A stretch of DNA of 64,000 nt from Streptomyces antimycoticus. GTDB taxonomy: Bacteria; Actinomycetota; Actinomycetes; Streptomycetales; Streptomycetaceae. The position numbers were made by a program, and so were the translations under genes. Numbering within the stretch: the stretch's first letter is position 1; each line of letters starts with the position of its first letter. The notes below the pieces were generated by a model. It worked only from the letters and a program-made list of their open reading frames with translations, was not told where the DNA came from and ran no database searches. The stretch lies in contig NZ_BJHV01000001.1 of assembly GCF_005405925.1 (NCBI RefSeq), forward strand, positions 10,106,001-10,170,000, in the 5' to 3' direction. Positions 1-7,846 of the stretch are shown piece by piece.

Positions 1-611
1 TCGCTGAGAGCGCGGGTCGGTATTCCGCGCAGGAGCAGGAAGAGCTTCGCCGTCTCCTCCAGCTCTTCGATCGCCGCCGCCGCGGATTCAAGAGTCGTGC
101 CGCTGACGATCGGCCCGTGGTTGGCAAGCAGGATCGCGTGGTAACGGGCGGCGAGGTCGTAGATCGCGGTGGCCAGCGCCGGGTCACCGGGCCGGTAGTA
201 GGGGACGAGGGGCAGTCGGCCGATCCTCATGGCGAAATAGGCGGTGAGCGGCGGAACACACTCGACCGGATCGAGCCCCTCCATGCAGGACACCGCCGCC
301 GCGTAGGTCGAGTGCAGGTGAACGATGCCACCGGCGTCCCGTCGCTGTCTGTACAGCGCCAGATGCAGGAGGCTCTCCTTGGTCGGGCGGTCTCCGCCGA
401 CGTGGCGCCCGTTCTCGTCCAGCTTTGACAGCCGATCCGGATCAAGGGTGCCCAGACTCGCGTTGGTGGGCGTCATCAGCCATCCGTCACACACACGCAC
501 ACTGAGGTTGCCGCTGGTCCCGGTGGTCAGTCCGCGGGCGAACAAGGATGCGCCCAGCGTGGTGAGCCGTTCCCGTAGCTGAGATTCGTGCCCTTTCGTG
601 ATCAGGTTCAT
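1..611 (-). CDS. otnC: Class II aldolase, OtnC-like 3-oxo-tetronate-4-phosphate decarboxylase (3' end off window)
   Basis: Reading leftward from the ATG at 609-611 gives about 203 residues of a class II aldolase/adducin protein. The C-terminus runs off the window; family members are about 210 aa, so little is missing. Visible family marks are the N-terminal TSGNLS, the acidic TKES motif, the zinc pair in VHLHST and the later NHGP. Seen: its ATG overlaps the stop of the upstream kinase gene by ATGA, so the two are translationally coupled. Known: OtnK phosphorylates 3-oxo-tetronates (from threonate or erythronate) and OtnC decarboxylates the product to dihydroxyacetone phosphate. The kinase partner makes OtnC more likely than fuculose-phosphate aldolase. 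Substrate stereochemistry cannot be read from sequence. Confidence 0.85.
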   Translation of the reverse strand, partial: MNLITKGHESQLRERLTTLGASLFARGLTTGTSGNLSVRVCDGWLMTPTNASLGTLDPDRLSKLDENGRHVGGDRPTKESLLHLALYRQRRDAGGIVHLHSTYAAAVSCMEGLDPVECVPPLTAYFAMRIGRLPLVPYYRPGDPALATAIYDLAARYHAILLANHGPIVSGTTLESAAAAIEELEETAKLFLLLRGIPTRALS

Positions 612-1876
612 GGCAGCCGCTCCCAGGCGTCGAGGAAGAAGTCGCGCGAGCCGAAATTCCCCGACTTCAGCGCCAGCGCCAGTGGCCGAGGAGTACCAAG
701 CGTCCACGTCCACGGGACTCCTGGACTGATCTCCGGCCCTATGGCCAGCCCAGTAACGCCAAGTGACCCTACGACCGCACCCGAGGTCTCCCCGCCGGCG
801 ACGATCAACCGGCCGACCCCCATGTCGACGAGGCCCCGAGCGATCGAGGCGAGGGTGTCCTCGATCCGTGAGGGGGTGTCGTCCGGAAGCCGTGACTTCG
901 CCGCTGTGACATTCCGCGCCGGTTGCGTCGCGTGCAGCAGGACCGGACCATCCGCCAGGAGGGGGCGGGCCCAGCGCAGTGCCGCTGTGACGACGTCCTC
1001 GCCTCGGACAACCGCGCAGGGGTCGACGGGGAAGGTCGGGTACACCGCGCGCGCCGCCTCGACCTGGGCGTTCGTCGCCGCTGAGCAACTGCCCGCGAGG
1101 ACGGCCCGTGCCCCACCGAATGGCACCGGGGCGTGGGGATGACCGTCGGTGAGACCATGCGGCCGGGCACGGGGAGTGTCCGTGAGCCCGATCGCGAGCC
1201 CAGAGCTCGCTGTGACCAGCGGCAGATCGGCGCACGCGCGGCCGATGGCGAGGAGGTCGTGGTCGTCGGCCGCATCAACGACCGCGAATCGGATTCCCGC
1301 CGAGCGCAACGCGCCGAACTCTGCGCGGATCCGCTCCGGCCCCTGAGCCACGGTTCGGTGGCCGACCAGACCGACTCGCGAGGCAGTCTGCCGCCGCATC
1401 AACCGCACCACGTTCGCGTCATCCATCGGCGTCAGGGGGTGCTGACGCATGGAAGTCTCGTCCAACGGCACATCGCCCACGAAGAGCCGGCCGTCGCGGA
1501 CGGTTCGGCCGTTGGCCGGCAGCGCTGGGCATATGACGGTGAAATCCATGCCGAGGGCGTCCATCAAGGCGTCCGCGACCGGACCGATGTTGCCCGCCGG
1601 GGTGGAGTCGAACGTAGAGCAGTACTTGAAGTAATAGCGTTCACAGCCGATCTCCCGCAGCCACCGCAGTGCGGTGAGGGACTGCTCCACCGCGTCGGCG
1701 ACCGGCGCCGTGCGGGTCTTCAACGCGATGACGACCGCCTCCGCGCCCGACCGCACAACCTCCTCCCCGGTATCGGGGACGCCGATGACCTGCACCGTTC
1801 GGATCCCCTGCGCCACCAGCGCGGAGGCGAGATCGGTACCGCCTGTGAAGTCATCGGCGATGCATCCGAGCAACAT
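608..1876 (-). CDS. otnK: Four-carbon acid sugar kinase, OtnK-like 3-oxo-tetronate kinase
   Basis: 422 aa, full length for the family. It opens with the hallmark IADDFTGGTDLA, the substrate-binding start of the OtnK/DUF1537 fold, and ends with a nucleotide-binding half containing VAGGETSGAV. ATG at 1874-1876 follows AAGGGG in the mRNA sense. It lies 56 bp after the racemase-family gene and overlaps the OtnC-like gene by 4 bp, so it is third in a four-gene minus-strand operon headed by the DUF4392 gene. Known: this family phosphorylates 3-oxo-tetronate or related four-carbon acids. The usual OtnI isomerase and a tetronate dehydrogenase are absent from the visible operon, so the real substrate may differ from the textbook pathway. 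Confidence 0.9.
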   Translation of the reverse strand: MLLGCIADDFTGGTDLASALVAQGIRTVQVIGVPDTGEEVVRSGAEAVVIALKTRTAPVADAVEQSLTALRWLREIGCERYYFKYCSTFDSTPAGNIGPVADALMDALGMDFTVICPALPANGRTVRDGRLFVGDVPLDETSMRQHPLTPMDDANVVRLMRRQTASRVGLVGHRTVAQGPERIRAEFGALRSAGIRFAVVDAADDHDLLAIGRACADLPLVTASSGLAIGLTDTPRARPHGLTDGHPHAPVPFGGARAVLAGSCSAATNAQVEAARAVYPTFPVDPCAVVRGEDVVTAALRWARPLLADGPVLLHATQPARNVTAAKSRLPDDTPSRIEDTLASIARGLVDMGVGRLIVAGGETSGAVVGSLGVTGLAIGPEISPGVPWTWTLGTPRPLALALKSGNFGSRDFFLDAWERLP

Positions 1877-1932
1877 GTCCGCACCCCTTTCCGATCACGT
1901 CGGCCGACGGGCCCGCAGGGGGACAGCGGCGG

Positions 1933-2601
1933 TCACGCGGCGCCATGGACAGCCTCCTTCAGGGCGAGGACGGCTGTCTGTGGCGCGGTGTAGACGGGCA
2001 CGCCCACCCGTGCGCGGACCCGCTCCACCGCCTGTGAGGTGGAGAAATGGGCCAGGACGATGGCGTCGCAGCCGGAGAGCCTTGGTGCCTGCTCCGCGAC
2101 CAGCCGGTTGTGTGAGCCTGCGTCCCCCGCACGCAGCAGCTCGATCGCGGAGTCGACGACGATCGATCTGAGCTTCGCAGGTGATCCCAGACGTTCCGCC
2201 TCGGCGGCGAATTCGTCCTCCATGGTCGGGACCGAGGGTGCGAATGTGGCAAGCATCCCGACATCGGTGCCGCGCGCGAGCGCCGCCCGGAACATCGCCT
2301 CGTTCGGTTTGACCACCGGCACGGGCAGCAGAGCCGCCGCGCGGTCTATCGCCGGGCCGAACGCCGAACAGGTCGCCAGGATGCCGTCGGCGCCGGTGCG
2401 GTAGGCATAGCGCACCAGATCCACAAAGCGTTCGGTCAACTCCTCAGCCAGCTCCGTCTGGCGTGCCCGCTCGGTGGTGAGCCCGTCATCGAGCAGATTC
2501 GTCAGCTCGGCCTCGGGCCATTCTCTTGCGAACGCGTCATGGACGGGCGCCATGGCGACGGGCGTCGCGTGGATGAGGACAATACGTGCTGTGCCTGTCA
2601 T
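1933..2601 (-). CDS. Asp/Glu/hydantoin racemase-family protein
   Basis: 222 aa from an ATG at 2599-2601 preceded by GAGAAAG; an in-frame extension upstream looks unlike the family and is not used. The fold is recognised from the N-terminal IVLIHAT, the catalytic-type cysteine in LATCSAFG, the glycine turn before MLATFAP, and the C-terminal IVLAHFSTSQ. True racemases use two cysteines; here the second position is a phenylalanine/serine stretch (HFSTS), so simple two-base racemisation is doubtful. An isomerase, decarboxylase or binding role is possible. It sits between the DUF4392 gene (64 bp) and otnK (56 bp) in one operon. Confidence 0.75.
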   Translation of the reverse strand: MTGTARIVLIHATPVAMAPVHDAFAREWPEAELTNLLDDGLTTERARQTELAEELTERFVDLVRYAYRTGADGILATCSAFGPAIDRAAALLPVPVVKPNEAMFRAALARGTDVGMLATFAPSVPTMEDEFAAEAERLGSPAKLRSIVVDSAIELLRAGDAGSHNRLVAEQAPRLSGCDAIVLAHFSTSQAVERVRARVGVPVYTAPQTAVLALKEAVHGAA

Positions 2602-2665
2602 TGCTTTCTCTGCTCTGTATGTCACGCCGGTTGCCCGCCCGCTGGCGGGCGGCTGAATCGGCTGG

Positions 2666-3592
2666 TCAGGAACTCTGTGACAAAACGGCCGTGATGGACT
2701 CGATGATCTCAACGTGGTCGTCGAGTGGAAGCCTGTCGATCGTCATCTGCAACTGGCCGAGCCGATCGACACGGCTGTCGTCGATGGCCTGGCCGATGGT
2801 GACCGCCGCGGTGAGGACGTCGTGCTCGGACTGCGCGTGGAAGTGCTTGAGCAGGCACGGGGCAAGATCGGGCCGCAAGCTCGCGACCGCTCCGAGCAAC
2901 CCGTAGGCACCCCAGTTGGCGACACCGGAGACGATCAAGTGGTCGGCGCCGGTGCGCGCGGCGACCAGGGCACCGTTCGGAATGTCCTCCTCGACGATTT
3001 CCCGGGGCAGTAGACCCATGCCGATCTCGTTGCCGCCGTCACCGATACCGATGGTGGTCCAAGGCGAGCTCCAGCCGTCATCCTCGAACAGATAGTCCAG
3101 CGGCGCGGTGTCATCCGAGATGTCCCACCCGTGCTCGCGGTGCGCCCTGCCATCGGCGCCCAGCGAGCAGCGCTCGATCGCGATGAGGTGGGTGAGCGGC
3201 TGCTCCGCCGACTCCAGACGTCCGCGCAGGCTCCGCACGGCGTCGGAGTCGACCGATACGACCTCCAGTGCGACCCTTCCCGGCAGAACACCAGTGACGG
3301 CCCATACCGCCTTGGCGCACGGCGCGTCGGTGATCACCGTGACGGGGATACCGGCCTCGATGAACCCCGCAGCGAGCTGCCCCATGCCGTTCAGGCCGTC
3401 TGTCTCAGGTGACGGCGGTTCCGCGTGCCGGACGAAGAACCCGCACACGATGCCGATGTGCGGCGAGGGATGGTCCGCTATCGACTGGGCGGCGCGCTCC
3501 AGATTCCCCTGTGCGAACGCGACCAGCCGACTGATGTCACGGCGCACCTTACGTCCGACGATGCGTTCGATCTCGGTGATAGGCGGTGCCAT
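2666..3592 (-). CDS. DUF4392 protein, D-glutamate cyclase-like
   Basis: 308 aa. The start is the ATG at 3590-3592, directly behind a strong GGAGGG; the open frame continues to 4003 but the extra residues are low-complexity and span the operator. The C-terminal two thirds carry the DUF4392 signature: THLIAIER, then TIGIGDGGNEIGMG, then VSGVANWGAYGL. Known: the vertebrate homologue DGLUCY converts D-glutamate to 5-oxo-D-proline. It is the first gene of the operon and its leader carries a palindrome shared with two transporter genes, so it is probably controlled by the nearby GntR regulator. Pairing with OtnK/OtnC is unusual; D-glutamate itself may not be the substrate. Confidence 0.8.
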   Translation of the reverse strand: MAPPITEIERIVGRKVRRDISRLVAFAQGNLERAAQSIADHPSPHIGIVCGFFVRHAEPPSPETDGLNGMGQLAAGFIEAGIPVTVITDAPCAKAVWAVTGVLPGRVALEVVSVDSDAVRSLRGRLESAEQPLTHLIAIERCSLGADGRAHREHGWDISDDTAPLDYLFEDDGWSSPWTTIGIGDGGNEIGMGLLPREIVEEDIPNGALVAARTGADHLIVSGVANWGAYGLLGAVASLRPDLAPCLLKHFHAQSEHDVLTAAVTIGQAIDDSRVDRLGQLQMTIDRLPLDDHVEIIESITAVLSQSS

Positions 3593-3612
3593 TTTCCCTC
3601 CAAGGCGTGGCG

Positions 3613-3627
3613 TATACTTAACGTATA
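3613..3627 (-). promoter_or_regulatory. Predicted GntR operator, site A
   Basis: Read on the minus strand the site is TATACGTTAAGTATA, 21-35 nt before the ATG of the DUF4392 operon. It differs by one base from the site before the APC permease and shares both half-sites with two sites before the MFS gene. Length and symmetry fit a dimeric FadR-type GntR protein. Confidence 0.75.
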
Positions 3628-4253
3628 TATGACGCCTGAGGGTGTCAACCACACTCCCGGACCGGCCGGCGCGCCCCCGAACCGCAGATAGACCGCTCCC
3701 CAACTGTTCACGGAAGGGGTGCGCTGGGAGCCCGGCCTTGATACCTCGCCCTCCGGGGTGATCCGATCCGCCACCAGTGGGCCGAAGAGGTCTGTCTGCT
3801 CCAGGGGCAGCCCGCGCGACCTGACTCTCGACGCGACCTTCTCCGCCGGACACTTCACGGCACGACCCCCGGGCATGCCGCGCGGACCGTACCGGACGGC
3901 CGAAGACTGCGTGATGCCGGTGCTCCTGCTGCGCCACGAGCGCGCGGTCCCACACCGCCGGCTCGGTGCCCGGCCGTGCCTTACGCGGCCGGCCGTGCCG
4001 CATCCCCGCAGCTCACGCCCCACCGTTCTGCCGCCTCCTGGACGGCGTCACCCTCCACGATGCCGAGGTCTTCAACGACAAGTGGTGCGGTGCCCTCCGA
4101 GCAGCTCAAGCCGTGTTCCCCGGTGTGTCTGGCCGCCGGAAGTTCAGCGCGCGGCGTTCGATGGCGATGAGGTGGGTGGGCAGATGAGCGCCGTCGTTCC
4201 GGTGGTGCGCCCCGTCTTCGCGATCATGGCTGATTTTCGCCCAGATGGTCTAA
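3628..4253. other. 626-bp gene-poor stretch with a short DUF4392-like remnant
   Basis: No intact gene is seen. Around 4130-4190, read on the minus strand, a short HLIAIERR stretch repeats the DUF4392 motif THLIAIER, and the DNA resembles 3157-3205 of the intact gene, so it is probably a degraded partial copy. The rest has no recognisable coding signal. The stretch lies between two operators and separates the minus-strand operon from the MFS gene. Confidence 0.4.
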
Positions 4254-4270
4254 ATATACGCGACGTATAT
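4254..4270. promoter_or_regulatory. Predicted GntR operator, site B (perfect palindrome)
   Basis: The sequence ATATACG-CGA-CGTATAT is a perfect 7-bp inverted repeat around three bases. It lies 109-125 bp upstream of the MFS start and shares its half-sites with sites A, C and D. A second, distal site could allow looping or serve a second promoter. Confidence 0.7.
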
Positions 4271-4320
4271 CACCGAAGGCGACGGGGTCGGTGCCGGGTT
4301 GGTCGGATGAACGCGAGCCC

Positions 4321-4348
4321 TTGACCTGACGCTCAAGGCATATATACG
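4321..4348 (+). promoter_or_regulatory. Candidate promoter of the MFS gene
   Basis: TTGACC at 4321-4326 is separated by 16 bp from TATACG at 4343-4348. The -10 hexamer is also the left half of operator C, so bound repressor would block RNA polymerase directly. Confidence 0.5.
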
Positions 4349-4357
4349 TTCCGTATA
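4343..4357 (+). promoter_or_regulatory. Predicted GntR operator, site C
   Basis: TATACG-TTC-CGTATA is a perfect 6-bp inverted repeat ending 21 bp before the MFS start codon. Its position relative to the start matches those of sites A and D. Confidence 0.75.
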
Positions 4358-4378
4358 CCTCGTTCCGCTGGAGGCAAC

Positions 4379-5728
4379 ATGCCTGAAGAACTGCTCCCCC
4401 GCCCCTCGGATGTGGGCGTGAATCCGCCACCCCCGCAACGTCGACAGATCGCCAACGCCTTCGCGGCCAGCCTGTCGGGCACTGCGCTGGAATGGTACGA
4501 TTTCGGGATTTACTCCGCGTCGGCCGCGCTTGTCTTCCCCGTTCTGTTCTTCCCCGACTCCAGTTCCGCAGCCGCAGAGCTGTTCGCGTTCTCCACCTAT
4601 GCCGTCGGCTACATCTCGCGCCCGTTGGGGGCGTTCGCACTCGGGCGGCTCGGTGATGTCATCGGACGCAAACAGGTCATCGTCCTGACACTGCTGTTGA
4701 TCGGCGCGGCCACGTTCGTCATCGGCTTGCTGCCCACGTACGGCACCATCGGCATCGCCGCGCCGATCCTGCTGGTGTCGCTGCGATTCGCGCAGGGAGT
4801 GGGCGTCGGCGGAGAGCTGGGCGTGGCTCCGCTGCTGTCCAGCGAGTTCGGCGCCCCGGAACGGAGGGGGCTCTGGTGTTGTGCGCCGCAAATCGGTCCG
4901 CCGGCCGGGAATCTGCTGGCGAACGGGATGCTGGCCCTTCTCACGGTGTCGATGTCACACGACGCCTTCCTCTCATGGGGCTGGCGAGTCGGGTTCCTGA
5001 CGTCTGCGGTCTTGGTCGGGGTCGGACTGCTGATCAGGCTCCGGCTCGAGGAGACGCCGGTGTTCCGCGCCATCCGCGACAAGGGGGAGAGCCCGTCCGC
5101 TCCCGTCCGTGAGGTCTTCTCCACCGAGCGGCGTGGCCTCATCGCCGCGTCGTGTGCCCGGGTGGGACCGGACGTCACTTACGCCCTGTTCGTCGTGTTC
5201 AGCCTGGTCTACGGCACGAAGGAAGCCGGCTTTACGTCACAGCAAGTGCTGATTGCGGTACTGATCGGCTCAGCCACGCAACTCGTGCTCATCCCGCTCG
5301 CTGCGGCACTGTCCGACCGCGTCAACCGCCGCCGGATGTACGCGGTGGCCGCGGCAATTGCGGCCATCTGGCCGTTTGTGTTCCTGCCGGCCATTCTGAA
5401 CGGTTCATTCGTAGTCCTCGTCGGCGGGATCGTGGTCGGGTTGGGACTGCATTCATTCATGTACGGACCGCAGGGCGCCTTCATCACCGAGCAGTTCTCA
5501 CCCCGCCTTCGCGCGAGCGGCAGTTCGCTGGCCTTCGCGATCGGCAGTACGTTCGGCGGCGCCATGGCCCCGCTGGTGTTCACGGCCCTCTTGAGCTGGC
5601 AGGGAACGTGGCCACTCCTCGCCGTATACAGCGCTCTCGCCTGCGCGGTCACGATCGCCGGGACGCTCTGGCTAGGTCGTGACTACGACGCGGAGGAGGA
5701 GCGCCAGTTCGCCGAGAGTCTGCTCTGA
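4379..5728 (+). CDS. MFS transporter, metabolite:H+ symporter (MHS/ShiA-ProP-like) family
   Basis: 449 aa from an ATG preceded by GGAGG. The N-terminal ALEWYDFGIY is the hallmark of the MHS family, followed by the MFS loop motif GRLGDVIGRK and RFAQGVGVGGE. About twelve hydrophobic segments are visible. Known relatives take up small organic acids, shikimate, alpha-ketoglutarate or proline/betaine by proton symport. Two copies of the shared palindrome lie upstream, one overlapping the predicted -10 box, so it should be co-regulated with the divergent OtnK/DUF4392 operon and probably imports that operon's substrate. The exact solute is unknown. Confidence 0.88.
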   Translation: MPEELLPRPSDVGVNPPPPQRRQIANAFAASLSGTALEWYDFGIYSASAALVFPVLFFPDSSSAAAELFAFSTYAVGYISRPLGAFALGRLGDVIGRKQVIVLTLLLIGAATFVIGLLPTYGTIGIAAPILLVSLRFAQGVGVGGELGVAPLLSSEFGAPERRGLWCCAPQIGPPAGNLLANGMLALLTVSMSHDAFLSWGWRVGFLTSAVLVGVGLLIRLRLEETPVFRAIRDKGESPSAPVREVFSTERRGLIAASCARVGPDVTYALFVVFSLVYGTKEAGFTSQQVLIAVLIGSATQLVLIPLAAALSDRVNRRRMYAVAAAIAAIWPFVFLPAILNGSFVVLVGGIVVGLGLHSFMYGPQGAFITEQFSPRLRASGSSLAFAIGSTFGGAMAPLVFTALLSWQGTWPLLAVYSALACAVTIAGTLWLGRDYDAEEERQFAESLL

Positions 5729-5849
5729 GAAGCATTCCGCTTGCCGGTCGAGAGGCTTGGTCGGTCGAGCACGATTCCCGTTCCGGTGATGCGTAGTCGG
5801 GACATAACGGCAGGGCTTCCTGGTAGCTCGGGTTGAGGATCCCATCAGA

Positions 5850-6500
5850 GCAGCGCCAGGAGGCCCTGCGTCGGCAGCACCTACTGCTCGGAGGCCACGG
5901 CACGGGTATGGACCCGGCGGCGCAGGCCGAGACGATGACGGCGAGTCCGATGGCGCCGCCCAACTGCTGGACCGTCTGGAGCAGGTCGGAGGCCGGTCCA
6001 GCGTGCTCCGGCTCGACCCCGCCCATCACCAGGGAGGCGGCCGGCATGAAGGTCAGTCCGGCCGAGACGCCGTTGATCGGCAGTGGGCCGAGGACCGCGG
6101 TGACGTAGCTTCTGGTCGTGCCGATGTTGCTGAGCCAGACGTAGCTGTTGGCCGGGCCGAGGGTGCCAGGTCGTCACGGCGAGAGCGCCGAGGCGGCGTT
6201 GGTCGCGCAGCAGGGATGGCAGCAGTATCGGGTCGGTGACCCGGCGTTCGGTGACGGCCAGGACGGCCAGGAGGGCGACGCCGGCCGCGAGCCCGATGGG
6301 GGTGGGCGGAGTTTCGGTGAGAACCGCGGGGCGAGGGTGAGCCCGGCGATGCCGATGGGGACGTTGATGAACAGGGTCAAGCGCCAGGAGCCGACTTCGG
6401 TGACCACGCCGCCGAGGAGGAGACCGATGGTGCCGCCCCCGATGCCGACGGCGGGGAACAGGACACGTCGTCGGCCATAGCTGTACAGCAGGTGAGCGAA
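5850..6500 (-). pseudogene. Remnant of a DHA2 (EmrB/QacA) drug-efflux MFS gene
   Basis: Translated on the minus strand in shifting frames, this stretch still shows two typical DHA2 blocks: GGVVTEVGSWRLTLFINVPIG near 6350-6430 and QQLGGAIGLAVIVSA near 5935-5985. The connecting region is interrupted by frameshifts and the N-terminal part is missing. It is therefore a decayed 14-TM efflux transporter with no intact reading frame and no obvious link to its neighbours. Confidence 0.7.
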
Positions 6501-6720
6501 CTGATGGCGATCCGCGGCGTCGACGTGGTCGGCCCCTTCCCGGCCGGTGCCGACCACGACACCGAGTTCAGCGCCGTACCGTCCACGGGCTACGGCGGGC
6601 CCGCCCCCTGCTGGAACTGGTGCGCTTCCTCGCGTCCGAGCAGGCGCGTTCGGCCTGTGGGGGCATACGGCCCCAGGGCCGCGACCGGCAACGGGACCCG
6701 AGCGAGCTGGGCCATGAGCC
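6483..6720 (+). pseudogene. C-terminal remnant of a ModA-like substrate-binding protein
   Basis: The plus strand reads ELMAIRGVDVVGPFPA, then after one frameshift near 6603 reads LLELVRFLASEQAR. Both match the C-terminal region of molybdate/extracellular solute-binding proteins. There is no N-terminal part, no signal peptide and no ABC partner genes. It is a fragment, tail-to-tail with the GntR gene. Confidence 0.55.
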
Positions 6721-6728
6721 GGGTGTGC

Positions 6729-7556
6729 TCAGTCCCCCGGGAGAACGAGAGGGCGCAGCTTGACGGGGAATGGGGCGACCGTGTTGCTCTGCAGTAGCCG
6801 TACCAGCCGGTCCTGCGTGGCGCCTGCGTGCTCCGGCAGCACCTCGGTGAGCGTCTCGCGGTCCTTGTCGCGCACCGCTTCGATGATGCGGTCATGCTGC
6901 CGGAGATTGAGCTCGAACTGCTCGTCCTGCTGCTCGGGCAGTGCCGACTCGAGTGTGTAGAGGTAGACGAGCAGCCGACGCACATGGCGGTGGGTCGATT
7001 GGGCGAAGCCGTGGAAGAAGCTGTTGCCGATCGACTGGTTCATGCGCATGTGGAACTGCTCGTTCAGCGCCGTGATGTTGAGGTACCTGCGGTTGTCGAC
7101 CTCCACGCGGTACAGCGTCTGAATGCGTTCCAGGTCGTCGGCCAGCGTCTCGTCGTCGAGCCTGCACAACTGAGCGAGGTTGTTCTCCACCAGTTGGTGA
7201 GCCACCACGATCTCACCGATCTCCGCCAGGTCGAGCTTGCGGACGAACGTGCCACCCCGGTTGGGCATGATGTTCACAAAGCCCTCCGCGGCCAGCTGGT
7301 TGATGGCCTCTCGCGCCGGGGTCCGGCCCAGCTGGAACTCCTTGAGCAGCAGCGGCTCGTCGATCCGGCTGCCCGGCGGGATCGTCAGGTCGATGATGCG
7401 GGAGCGAATCTTCTCCACGGCGGCCCCGGTCTGGGAGACCTTTTTCGGGGAGGCAGGGGTCCGGCCCATTTCGGCGTTCGTCTCCACCGCCGGGGCACTG
7501 GGCTCAGTCGGTCCGGACTTCGACATGGCAGCCGCCGCTTTCCGGCTTTCCGGCAT
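6729..7556 (-). CDS. GntR-family (FadR subfamily) transcriptional regulator with FCD domain
   Basis: 275 aa from an ATG at 7554-7556 behind AGGAGAG. An N-terminal disordered stretch of about 45 aa precedes the winged helix (residues about 45-110: IPPGSRIDEPLLL, then LGRTPAREAINQLAAEGFV, the GntR recognition region). The remainder is an all-helical FCD ligand domain with metal-type histidines (NEQFHMRM, FAQSTHRHVR, LRQHDRIIEAV). Four near-identical palindromes lie upstream of two transporters and the DUF4392 operon on both sides of this gene, and it is the only regulator among them. I infer that it represses these targets until a small organic acid binds the FCD domain. No such site is seen before its own start. 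Confidence 0.9.
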   Translation of the reverse strand: MPESRKAAAAMSKSGPTEPSAPAVETNAEMGRTPASPKKVSQTGAAVEKIRSRIIDLTIPPGSRIDEPLLLKEFQLGRTPAREAINQLAAEGFVNIMPNRGGTFVRKLDLAEIGEIVVAHQLVENNLAQLCRLDDETLADDLERIQTLYRVEVDNRRYLNITALNEQFHMRMNQSIGNSFFHGFAQSTHRHVRRLLVYLYTLESALPEQQDEQFELNLRQHDRIIEAVRDKDRETLTEVLPEHAGATQDRLVRLLQSNTVAPFPVKLRPLVLPGD

Positions 7557-7809
7557 TCATCACTCTCCTGTGAACGGGAACGACGGGTGAAGCATCATCC
7601 GGACGTTCCGCTGTGGTCCACGGCGTCGGCCCGGAAGGGAAGGCCGTTACATACCCCTTGGCCGCCCAGACGCCACCGATGGTAACCGGCGTCCGCCTCC
7701 GCGCGCGGGGGTGGGCGTGGCATCCCATGGGTCCGCTACCTCGGTAAAACCCCCGTTTCACATGCTCAGACCCGTGTGAGAACCCTGGACGCGCCACCGA
7801 TACGCCAAG

Positions 7810-7824
7810 TATACGTTAAGTATC
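7810..7824 (+). promoter_or_regulatory. Predicted GntR operator, site D
   Basis: TATACGTTAAGTATC matches 14 of 15 bases of site A and ends 22 bp before the start codon of the amino-acid permease. The matched position relative to three separate start codons is the main support for a shared regulator. Confidence 0.75.
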
Positions 7825-7846
7825 CATTCGGAAGGCGGAACCATCC

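Noticed and set aside
1133..1993. A 286-residue plus-strand frame opposite otnK
   Set aside because: Complement of a well-supported kinase gene; no family resemblance.
2666..4003. A longer start for the DUF4392 gene reaching 4003
   Set aside because: The extension would cover the operator and has no family similarity; the ATG at 3592 directly follows GGAGGG.
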